A DNA stretch of 64,000 nt, from positions 1-64,000 of the forward strand of contig NZ_JBQCGW010000220.1 of assembly GCF_051955275.1 (NCBI RefSeq). Reading direction: 5' to 3'. Below, in pieces: positions 35,377 through 42,513 of the stretch. Source of the DNA: Pseudobacter sp051955275 (GTDB lineage: Bacteria; Bacteroidota; Bacteroidia; Chitinophagales; Chitinophagaceae). Each line of letters opens with the position of its first letter. Position 1 is the stretch's first letter. Position numbers and translations under genes: made by a program. The notes beneath the pieces were generated by a model that saw only the letters and a list, made by a program, of their open reading frames with translations, was not told the DNA's origin and did no database searches.

Positions 35377-36357
35377 ATGCCATTAAACCTGTTATCTGAG
35401 ATCACCGGACAAGTGACCTTGTCCGCCTGTATGCCCACGATGCTGTGGGAGTACAAGTTACCCGATGCCAAAGCACTGGTTGCCTCAGGACCTGAAGGAC
35501 AGTTTTTGCTACAGGAACTCAGGGGCGCTGGTTATTCTATCTGGTACAATACTTACCAGTTGCCGCACCGGGATACCATCACCATTACAGATGATCTTCC
35601 CGTGATCAGAATTCCCTTCATGATCCGCAACAGTTTTCATTATCAGCCAAAGGGGCTGCCCGACTGGTGGATGCATGAGAGTTCTTTTGCCATCTATTAT
35701 AACCAGAAGAGACAAACGAAGTTGAGGTTTGATAAAGATCGTCTCTACTCCAGCTTTGAACTCTGCATCACGCCTGAGTTCCTGAAGCCGATGGCTGCGC
35801 ATTTCCCATTGGCCGCAGCCTTGCTCGACAGGGCTTTACATGATGGAGCTTCCCTTGCCGGAAGTGCGCCCCTGGTTGCAACGCCGGCCATGATGGCTAT
35901 CATCAAGGACATTCTCAACAACACATACACCGGTCCTCTCCGCCAGCTTTACCTGGATGCGAAAGTGAACGAGTTGTTGCTGATGACCCTTCACCGGACC
36001 ATCAATTACAAAACACCGGCTGCAGTAAAACTGAGTGAAGCGGAAGTGGACACCATCTATGATCTGAAAGCATTCCTGCTGAAGCAGCTCGACAGATCCT
36101 ATTCAGTGGAGCAACTCGCCAAACGGCGCGGGCTCACGGCACATAAGCTCAAACGCGGCTTCTTACGCATTTATGGCGCCGGGATCTTTGAATACCTGCT
36201 GGAGGCAAGAATGGAGCGTGCAGGCGCGCTGTTGCATGAAACGCATATTCCCGTGGAGCAGATCGCGCGACTGACAGGGTACAAGAACATGGCCAATTTT
36301 TCAGTAGTGTTCAAGAAGTACTTTGGCTTCCCGCCTCGATATTTCAGGGGAAAGTGA
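35377..36357 (+). CDS. AraC family transcriptional regulator, PchR-like
   Basis: A 326-residue regulator. Residues about 230-326 hold two helix-turn-helix units of the AraC/XylS family, with SVEQLAKRRGLTAHKLKRGF and VEQIARLTGYKNMANFSVVF, ending PPRYFRGK. The N-terminal sensor region has the LRQLYLDAKVNELLLM pattern of PchR-type iron/siderophore regulators in Bacteroidota. Its stop is 6 bases from the end of the convergent FecR gene, and it is divergent from the siderophore-type acyltransferase. Confidence 0.88.
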   Translation: MPLNLLSEITGQVTLSACMPTMLWEYKLPDAKALVASGPEGQFLLQELRGAGYSIWYNTYQLPHRDTITITDDLPVIRIPFMIRNSFHYQPKGLPDWWMHESSFAIYYNQKRQTKLRFDKDRLYSSFELCITPEFLKPMAAHFPLAAALLDRALHDGASLAGSAPLVATPAMMAIIKDILNNTYTGPLRQLYLDAKVNELLLMTLHRTINYKTPAAVKLSEAEVDTIYDLKAFLLKQLDRSYSVEQLAKRRGLTAHKLKRGFLRIYGAGIFEYLLEARMERAGALLHETHIPVEQIARLTGYKNMANFSVVFKKYFGFPPRYFRGK

Positions 36358-36363
36358 TGGTGA

Positions 36364-37611
36364 TCAGCGCATAACCGTAACCGTTTGCCCGTCTATGGAA
36401 AAGCGGATGATATTCGTTTTTTCCAGGATCATCAGCATTTCAGACATTTTGATATTGCGTGGGAAGGTAGCCACAAAGCGGGCTTCAATACTGTCTTTGA
36501 ATATAACCTTCACATTGTACCATCTGGCCAGCTGGCGCATGATACTCTGAATGGATTCATTCTGAAAATTGAATTTGCCTTCCTTCCAGGCTGCCACGCT
36601 GCCGGTATCTGGCGTTCTGATCTGCAGCGTACCGTTCTGGTAATAGTCTGCCTGCTGGCCCGGGATGATCAGGCTGGCCAGTTGAGGTTTGGCTTCGGGA
36701 ACAAAACGCACGCTGCCTTTCAGAAGGGTGGTTTTCACCGAGCTCTCATCATCATAGGCGTTGATATTAAAACGGGTTCCCAGCACCTGCACTTCACCGT
36801 TAGTATATCCATACTGCTGAATGCTCACCAGGAAAGGCAGTTTCTGTTTACCCCGTTTAACCTGCACTACATCAAAGAATGCTTCCCCTGTAACCATTAC
36901 TTTTCTTTCATTGCCGGTGAAGGATAGTGGAAACCGGAGCGAGGATCCTGCATTCAGCCATACCCTGCTGCCATCTGGCAATACAACATGATATTGTCCC
37001 CCGGCCGGGGTAGTGATGGTATTGTAAAGTGGTTCGCCTTTATTGGGAGAAGTAGTGCTGGTATTGTATTCCAGGCGATCGTTACCCGTTTTCTGAACGG
37101 TGGCGGCGCCTTCATCGGCGAGCAGGCCGTTGGCGGACTGATCCAGCCGGATAGTGCGCCCGTCGGCCAGTTGAAGGGTAGCTACATTGCCACCCGGAGC
37201 CACATCATTCTGATAACGGCTGGCCGGGTCATCCTTTGCCTGTTGTACAGGCGCTGTACGGAAAAAATAAAACCAGCTGCCGAGGGAAAAGATAAGCACG
37301 GCAACCGCAGCTGCTGCAATAAGCAGCCATCTTCTGCGTGGCGGTACAATATGAAGGTTTACTTCCACAGGATCCGGAAAGGGCGGTTCTGCTGGCTGGA
37401 ATTTGTTGAGGTATTTTTCATATCCTGATTCCACATCAATACGGTCGAGCTCTGCAATCCCTTTCTTCACCCACTCTTCTTTGTGAACGAACTGAAAGAT
37501 ATTATGCCGGTCATCGGAACCAAGCCATTGCTCCAGTTCTGCCTTCTCGTCTGCAGATATATCCCCTGCAAGGAATTTAGCCAACAATTCTTCAATTCGG
37601 TCGTTTGTCAT
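36364..37611 (-). CDS. FecR family anti-sigma factor (orphan pair)
   Basis: A 415-residue single-pass membrane protein. The N-terminal cytoplasmic sigma-binding part starts RIEELLAKFLAGDISADEKAEL. The membrane segment is at about 93-115 (WLLIAAAAVAVLIFSLGSWF). The FecR domain has LPDGSRVWLNAGSSLRFPLS near residue 213. A DUF4974 domain (about 340-415) ends SIDGQTVTVMR. The downstream neighbour on the same strand is missing: an AraC gene on the other strand takes the place where a TonB receptor gene would be expected. Confidence 0.92.
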   Translation of the reverse strand: MTNDRIEELLAKFLAGDISADEKAELEQWLGSDDRHNIFQFVHKEEWVKKGIAELDRIDVESGYEKYLNKFQPAEPPFPDPVEVNLHIVPPRRRWLLIAAAAVAVLIFSLGSWFYFFRTAPVQQAKDDPASRYQNDVAPGGNVATLQLADGRTIRLDQSANGLLADEGAATVQKTGNDRLEYNTSTTSPNKGEPLYNTITTPAGGQYHVVLPDGSRVWLNAGSSLRFPLSFTGNERKVMVTGEAFFDVVQVKRGKQKLPFLVSIQQYGYTNGEVQVLGTRFNINAYDDESSVKTTLLKGSVRFVPEAKPQLASLIIPGQQADYYQNGTLQIRTPDTGSVAAWKEGKFNFQNESIQSIMRQLARWYNVKVIFKDSIEARFVATFPRNIKMSEMLMILEKTNIIRFSIDGQTVTVMR

Positions 37612-37647
37612 TGGTAAGTATTCTGTGGAATAACGCGGCCGGGTAAT

Positions 37648-37678
37648 GGGGCGCTGTTTTTCACCGCCCCGTTTTTTT
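37648..37678 (+). terminator. terminator-like hairpin facing against the sigma/fecR genes
   Basis: GGGGCG/CGCCCC with an 11-base loop is followed by seven Ts on the plus strand only. It sits between the sigma and FecR genes, which run on the minus strand, and would stop plus-strand read-through from the AraC gene. Confidence 0.45.
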
Positions 37679-37721
37679 GATTAAAAAGCTTTGTCTGATG
37701 TGGGATTTGTGGCTATCTGTG

Positions 37722-38321
37722 TTACAAAAAGAACTCGAGTGAAATTAATAAAAACAGCTGGAAAAAGTCTGAGAGGGGCATCAGATTCTTTTTGGCGAGA
37801 ATGCCTCTCAACAGATTCAGTGCCTTCGCTTTCTGGTTCAGTACAGTCTGCGGAGACAGTTCCATTTCTTCTGCAATTTCCCGCGTTGACATTCCGCGGG
37901 TATAGATGAGCTTGAAGATCTTCTTGCATTGCGGAGGCAACTGCTCAATCTCGTTATACACTTCCTGCAGGATCCTGGCCCGCAGCATTTCATCATCCGC
38001 CTGCGCATCGGTATAATCCATCAGGTATTGAAGCTGCTCCTGCGATCTTTCAAACCTGGCCATGCGGCGCAGGTAATCAAGGCATTCATTACGGGTGGTA
38101 ACATACAGGAAGGCTTTTACATCCCGGCTGGAAGAGAACTGTTCAATGCGGCCAGTGAGCTTGAAAAAAGAAGTACCTACAATGTCTTCGGCTTCCTGCT
38201 TGTTGTTCACCAGTTTTTCTGCGAAATAGATCAGGGGCTTGTACAATTGGTTGAACAATTCCTTCACTGCTTCAGGCTGCCTTCTGTGCAGCGCCGCAAT
38301 AAACGCCTTATCCGGTTTCAT
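37722..38321 (-). CDS. ECF RNA polymerase sigma factor (orphan pair)
   Basis: About 199 residues from the ATG at 38321 (MKPDKAFIAALHRRQ); an upstream in-frame ATG at 38360 adds a non-conserved stretch. Region 2 includes NNKQEAEDIVGTSFFKLTGR and AFLYVTTRNECLDYLRR. Region 4 includes QLPPQCKKIFKLIYTRGMST and the helix REIAEEMELSPQTVLNQKAK. The C-terminal FFQLFLLISLEFFL is the usual hydrophobic tail. It pairs with the FecR gene 110 bases downstream. The target operon is not next to it. Confidence 0.9.
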   Translation of the reverse strand: MKPDKAFIAALHRRQPEAVKELFNQLYKPLIYFAEKLVNNKQEAEDIVGTSFFKLTGRIEQFSSSRDVKAFLYVTTRNECLDYLRRMARFERSQEQLQYLMDYTDAQADDEMLRARILQEVYNEIEQLPPQCKKIFKLIYTRGMSTREIAEEMELSPQTVLNQKAKALNLLRGILAKKNLMPLSDFFQLFLLISLEFFL

Positions 38322-38359
38322 TTGAAATGATTGTTTTAGGATGCAGTAAAACAGTAGCA

Positions 38360-38377
38360 CCTGATCAGGTGATCAGG
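38360..38377. promoter_or_regulatory. palindrome upstream of orphan sigma gene
   Basis: CCTGATCA-GG-TGATCAGG is a perfect palindrome of 18 bases, 38 bases ahead of the sigma gene start. The 10-mer CCTGATCAGG recurs upstream of the Crp-family gene (about 42381). It may be a regulator site, but the regulator is unknown. Confidence 0.4.
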
Positions 38378-38623
38378 CTGCAATAAAAAATCCGGATAAG
38401 GAGTATCTTAGGTTTATCAGTTGTTCTTACATGAAAATATCAGGTGTCCATCACTGTTAGTGAATAGCCTGAACCACTGGCTGCACAAAGAAATTGGATT
38501 TACAGAAAAGGGCCGGGATTGTTGGGTTGGGTCAGGGGGGTACTTTGGAATAGAGAAGATCCAAAATAATCGAAAATTCTGAAAGGAGAAATATGTGGGC
38601 ATTTTTGGTGATAAATTATTTTT

Positions 38624-39385
38624 TCAGATTCCCAGCACTGTCCGGAGTTTGGCATACCCGGTTTTGCTAACGGGAACACTCACTGGAGGAGTGGCCCCGG
38701 TATTGAGAACTGCCAGGTAACTTTCCTTTTCATAGGCATCCAGCCTGCTGATAATCTGCACATTTACAATGTAGGAGCGGTGGGTACGCACAAACTGTTT
38801 ACCGTCCAGTGTCTGTTCAAAATGCGACATGGTCTTGTTCTTCAGGAAGGATCCTGCAGCGGTATGGACCTTTACATAATCGTCGTCGGCCTCCAGGTAG
38901 AGCACTTCCTGGATAGGTATGATCCTGATCTTACTGCCGGTCTTTACCACTATCCGCTGGTTTTGCGGCGATCCCGCAGCTACTTCCTGCAGCAGGGTAC
39001 CGGTGGGCTCTGTAGCGGCTGCCGGCTGCTGACTGCGCTGGTCGAGCCATTTGTGGAGTGCTTTGTCAAAGCGCTCCTGGCTGAAGGGTTTCAGGAGGTA
39101 GTCTACTGCGTTATTCTCGAAAGCCTTCAGGGCATATTCATCAAAAGCGGTAGTGAAGATAACGCCGGGAGGAGCATCCAGCAGTTCCAGCATTTCAAAA
39201 CCATTGATCTTTGGCATCTGCACATCCAGGAAGATCAGGTCGGGCTGATGTTGCTGAATGGCTTTCACGCCTTCAAAGCCATCATTGCATTCCTGTATCA
39301 CACTGATCTCCGGGAAGGCCTGGAGATATTCTCTTACAATCATCCGTGCCAGGGGTTCATCGTCAATGAGTATGGCTTTGATCAT
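38624..39385 (-). CDS. LytTR family response regulator
   Basis: A 253-residue two-component regulator. The receiver domain (about 1-120) has the acidic pair IDDEP, the phospho-acceptor in PDLIFLDVQMP (about Asp54) and the Lys in DYLLKPFSQ. The LytTR DNA-binding domain covers about 150-253, with YLEADDDYVKVHT and RTHRSYIVNVQ. Its start overlaps the kinase stop by 4 bases, so the two are translationally coupled. Confidence 0.94.
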   Translation of the reverse strand: MIKAILIDDEPLARMIVREYLQAFPEISVIQECNDGFEGVKAIQQHQPDLIFLDVQMPKINGFEMLELLDAPPGVIFTTAFDEYALKAFENNAVDYLLKPFSQERFDKALHKWLDQRSQQPAAATEPTGTLLQEVAAGSPQNQRIVVKTGSKIRIIPIQEVLYLEADDDYVKVHTAAGSFLKNKTMSHFEQTLDGKQFVRTHRSYIVNVQIISRLDAYEKESYLAVLNTGATPPVSVPVSKTGYAKLRTVLGI

Positions 39386-40419
39386 GCCTGTGGTATTTTG
39401 ATAGTGGTTGAAAAGATATTGTTGTCTGATTCCGTGGTGAGCAGGTCCTGCCTGCCAAAAAGAAGGTACAGTCTTCTCCGGGCTGAGTGAAGTCCGAAGC
39501 CCGTCCCGGACTGCGGTGTGGCTGTTTCCGGATCATATGGGTTCTGAACGGTGATCACCAGCAGCTTTCCTGCAAGGCTGACGCTGATGCGGATCTCCAC
39601 CTCCCCGGTAGTGTCGTATAATCCGAACTTGATGGCATTCTCCACTACAGGCTGCAGCAGCATATGCGGAATGCGGCTGCCTGCTGTGTTTTCCTCCCTG
39701 CTGATAGTGGTTTTCAAACGATGTCCGAATCTGACTTTTTCAATATCGAGGTACAACTGCAGATGGTCCATTTCTTCTGCCAGGCTGATCCATTGCTGTT
39801 CGTCTTTACGCAAAGTGCCGCGCAGGAAATCTGATAGCTGCTGTATCATCTTACGTGCCTGTGTGGGCTGCAAACTCACCAGGGCGCTGATGCTGTTGAG
39901 ACTGTTAAAGAGAAAATGCGGTTGCAGTTGCTGTCTCAGCTGGTAGAGTTCGGCATCACGTGCCAGTTTCTCTGCATCAGCTTTTCTTTTCTCCTGTTCT
40001 TTCTGTTCAGCCAGCGTGTACCAGAGCTCGCTGACCAGCGCCACTCCACCCATGATAAGGAGAGAAATGCTGAAGCGGATGCCTTTGGAATGAGAAAGGA
40101 TCTCCATATAAGCAGGGTTATCTCCCATCACGGCTTTCAGCAGGTAATAAGAGCAGCACATGGTGAGGGCGCTGAGCGCGCTGCAAATGAGCAGGAGGTA
40201 AAACAGCAGACCTTTACCGGGCCGGTAATAGTGCAGGTTGGCGATCAGCAGGATGCAGAACATCAGTAGTACGGTATTGTTGATGCCGGCATCCAGGTAA
40301 CTCACTTGCCAGCTGCATCCCCATTCGTTCAGTACATAGGCATGCAGGGTGGTCCACAGCAGCCAGTTGCCGAGAACGATCAGTTTGTTCCGCTTTGATG
40401 CAAGCAGTGATGATGCCAT
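39382..40419 (-). CDS. LytS-type sensor histidine kinase
   Basis: A 345-residue inner-membrane kinase. Four hydrophobic segments fall in residues about 12-135. A short coiled stretch (EQKEQEKRKADAEKLARDA) follows. The His_kinase block QLQPHFLFNSLNSISALVS holds the phosphorylated His, and the ATPase end has PHMLLQPVVENAIKFGLYD and GTGFGLHSARRRLYL. It partners the LytTR regulator. It lies 9 bases after a DUF4288 gene and is the third gene in an envelope-related set with a LiaF-like protein. Confidence 0.93.
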   Translation of the reverse strand: MASSLLASKRNKLIVLGNWLLWTTLHAYVLNEWGCSWQVSYLDAGINNTVLLMFCILLIANLHYYRPGKGLLFYLLLICSALSALTMCCSYYLLKAVMGDNPAYMEILSHSKGIRFSISLLIMGGVALVSELWYTLAEQKEQEKRKADAEKLARDAELYQLRQQLQPHFLFNSLNSISALVSLQPTQARKMIQQLSDFLRGTLRKDEQQWISLAEEMDHLQLYLDIEKVRFGHRLKTTISREENTAGSRIPHMLLQPVVENAIKFGLYDTTGEVEIRISVSLAGKLLVITVQNPYDPETATPQSGTGFGLHSARRRLYLLFGRQDLLTTESDNNIFSTTIKIPQA

Positions 40420-40428
40420 TTGCCTGTT

Positions 40429-40791
40429 TTAGAAAATTTGCAGGACCTTATCTGAAATATTCTGTTTGATATGTGCGGCCTTGCGGTGCACCAGTTCCGT
40501 GAACTCCTCTGCGTCTTCGGTTTCCTGGATCCTGGAATAAAGTTCTGCACCGTCAATCAGTTCAGAGAGCTGGTAGAGCTCACTGATATTTACAAATTCC
40601 CATTGCACCAGTTTCTCCTGCTGGTTGAGGAAGATCTCCTGTTCCTGTATGCCGATGGCCTTCGCTTTTTCAAAGGCGATGGTTTCATTAGCGGCTGCAA
40701 TAAGCCTCAGTTGCTCATCAAACTGCGCATGTTGATGGCCGTCAGTTCCGCAGCGTATCCTGTAAACAATTTTTGCGAGGTACCAGTTCAT
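40429..40791 (-). CDS. DUF4288 family protein
   Basis: About 120 residues from the ATG at 40791 (MNWYLAKIVYRIRCGTD), chosen because the longer frame would overlap the LiaF-like gene. Features fitting DUF4288 are the opening YLAKIVYRI, a central IQEQEIFLNQQ and WEFVNISELYQLSE. No membrane segment or catalytic motif is evident. It lies between the LiaF-like gene (25 bases) and the LytS kinase (9 bases), so it is probably part of the same response. Function unknown. Confidence 0.78.
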   Translation of the reverse strand: MNWYLAKIVYRIRCGTDGHQHAQFDEQLRLIAAANETIAFEKAKAIGIQEQEIFLNQQEKLVQWEFVNISELYQLSELIDGAELYSRIQETEDAEEFTELVHRKAAHIKQNISDKVLQIF

Positions 40792-40816
40792 ATGAAAATG
40801 ATTGTAGGATGATTGT

Positions 40817-41590
40817 TTAATAGGTTCTGATCTCCAGGCCACCGAAGATGATGGTGCCGCGTACTATAAGTCTTTTGGTGGGGTCTGTTGGCACATTGTT
40901 CGGCCTTTTATCTTCAATGCCTCCGAAGATAGCTACAGCTTCTGCTGTATTTACTTCCCAGTGCGCGGGTACTTTGAGTTTTACGCCTCCGAAGATCTGC
41001 ACGGCTTCTACCTGGATCACACCATTGAAATCGGCATTCAGCAGGTCGATCTCAGCACCTCCGAAAACGGTGACCACTTCGCCGCCGTTGAAGGATTTGT
41101 TGTAGATCACTTTTTTTATGGCTCCGAAAACAGCTACTGCTTCCAGGTCCGGATCATCTGATCTTTGTTCATCAGACATATCGTTGTTCTCATCTTTGGA
41201 GTTGCATTTTTTACCCATCTTGCCGCGGAACCAATTGCCTTTGGAGCCATACAATACCAGTAATCCTACTACAATGAAAGCCCCGGGTAATAAGAAGCGG
41301 GAGAAAGGAACGTCAGGGAAGAGTTCATCTAAAAGAAAAAATGCGCCCACGCCCGAGATAACTATCCAGGTGAAATCGCGGAACCTGCTGGCTGCGCCAA
41401 CTGCAATGCCAACTACAATGAGCAGCATTTTCCAGGAGATCAGCCAGGAAGGAAGGTTAGCGCCAAGTGTATTAAGAAGGAGGACGGCACCCACCCCCAG
41501 CAAAATGAGACCTGCCCATTTATTATTGTTCCTGTGTGTGGGCCTGCGCTGATTCCCGCCTGCATTGGTGTCCTGCTGAGAGCTGTCCAT
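40817..41590 (-). CDS. LiaF-like membrane protein
   Basis: About 257 residues from the ATG at 41590 (MDSSQQDTNAGGNQRR). After a polar N-terminus there are three or four membrane segments (about 25-130), with WAGLILLGVGAVLLLNTLG, a LiaI/LiaF transmembrane pattern. The C-terminal half is a beta-helix-like repeat in which VFGG or IFGG recurs (VAVFGAIKK, VTVFGGAEID, VQIFGGVKL, VAIFGGIED, TIIFGGLEI). LiaF proteins repress a cell-wall stress two-component system in Firmicutes. Here it sits in one operon with a LytS/LytTR pair, suggesting a similar job. Confidence 0.83.
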   Translation of the reverse strand: MDSSQQDTNAGGNQRRPTHRNNNKWAGLILLGVGAVLLLNTLGANLPSWLISWKMLLIVVGIAVGAASRFRDFTWIVISGVGAFFLLDELFPDVPFSRFLLPGAFIVVGLLVLYGSKGNWFRGKMGKKCNSKDENNDMSDEQRSDDPDLEAVAVFGAIKKVIYNKSFNGGEVVTVFGGAEIDLLNADFNGVIQVEAVQIFGGVKLKVPAHWEVNTAEAVAIFGGIEDKRPNNVPTDPTKRLIVRGTIIFGGLEIRTY

Positions 41591-41699
41591 TTGCTTAATT
41601 TTCAACAAATCTACAGTCAGCATGCTTTACCAGCAAGCGGTAACCAGCTATTCTGATGGGCAACCCGGTGAATGCCGGAAAATGGTCGGTGAAAATTCT

Positions 41700-42332
41700 T
41701 TATTGCTTACCCTGGGAGAGTTTGCTGCGGATACGGCTCAGCGTTTCCAGTGTCATGCCCAGGTAGGAGGCGATGAATTTCAAAGGAACACGGTTCAGCA
41801 ACTGGCTCTTGGTGGCAATAAAATGCTTGTACTTGCTGGTGGCTTCTGTGAGCCTGGCAATAAAGGCGCGCTCTTCCGCATCGCGGTAATATCTTTCGAG
41901 CACCATCCTTCCTACGATATTGGTTTCAGGATGATTCTCGTAGAGATATTGAAGGTCGTCATAATGCAGACCTGTCAATTCGCAATCTTCAATGGCCTGT
42001 ACGTTCTCTGCAGATGGTTGCTGTAACTGAAAGCTGGCAATGGCTGCAACAAATTCACCTTCACCTGTGATCCAGGTTGTGATATCCTTGATGCCATCTT
42101 TAACGTAACCTCTGAGGATTCCTTTGCGAACGAAGTAGAGATAGGAGCAGACTTCACCTGGTGTAAACAACATCTCGTTTTTGCGGATCCTGTGCGAAAA
42201 GCTTTTCTGATTTACATACGCCTGTGCATCCGCGCTGATGGAGTGTAAATTTCTGGCGAGGGTGACAATGGGAGATTCAGGCATAGTGGGTCTGGACATC
42301 CACTGTTCGACTGGCTGATTGTGTAAAGGCAT
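41700..42332 (-). CDS. Crp/Fnr family transcriptional regulator
   Basis: A 210-residue regulator. A cyclic-nucleotide-binding-like barrel covers about 45-130, with EMLFTPGEVCSYLYFVRKGI and WITGEGEFVAAI. The C-terminal helix-turn-helix is at about 175-205 (FIASYLGMTLETLSRIRSKL). No Fe-S cysteine cluster of the Fnr type is present. The ligand is unknown. Upstream lie the CCTGATCAGG palindrome and, further off, a 16-bp perfect palindrome in the ade terminator. Confidence 0.9.
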   Translation of the reverse strand: MPLHNQPVEQWMSRPTMPESPIVTLARNLHSISADAQAYVNQKSFSHRIRKNEMLFTPGEVCSYLYFVRKGILRGYVKDGIKDITTWITGEGEFVAAIASFQLQQPSAENVQAIEDCELTGLHYDDLQYLYENHPETNIVGRMVLERYYRDAEERAFIARLTEATSKYKHFIATKSQLLNRVPLKFIASYLGMTLETLSRIRSKLSQGKQ

Positions 42333-42463
42333 ACTACGATCTATAAATGTTTAGGTTGGGGGTTCACAAAAACATAGGTTCCTGATCAGGGATTACGGTA
42401 GTTCATCTAATCTTCCAGAGGACAGTGAGATACAATTGGCCCGAATGGGTAATTAAAGATAGC

Positions 42464-42509
42464 AAAAAGAATCACTTGTAATGAAAGTTATTTACGTAAA
42501 TAAGTGATT
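42464..42509 (-). terminator. terminator after adenine deaminase gene, with nested palindrome
   Basis: On the minus strand, 8-bp arms AATCACTT/AAGTGATT are followed by CTTTTT, beginning 5 bases past the ade stop. The loop contains most of TTATTTACGTAAATAA, a perfect 16-bp palindrome at 42488-42503. Confidence 0.65.
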
Positions 42510-42513
42510 TCCT

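Noticed and set aside
36364..38321. Second sigma/FecR pair considered as regulator of the SusCD locus at 4.5-8 kb
   Set aside because: That locus has its own adjacent sigma/FecR pair, and the two pairs are 27 kb apart.
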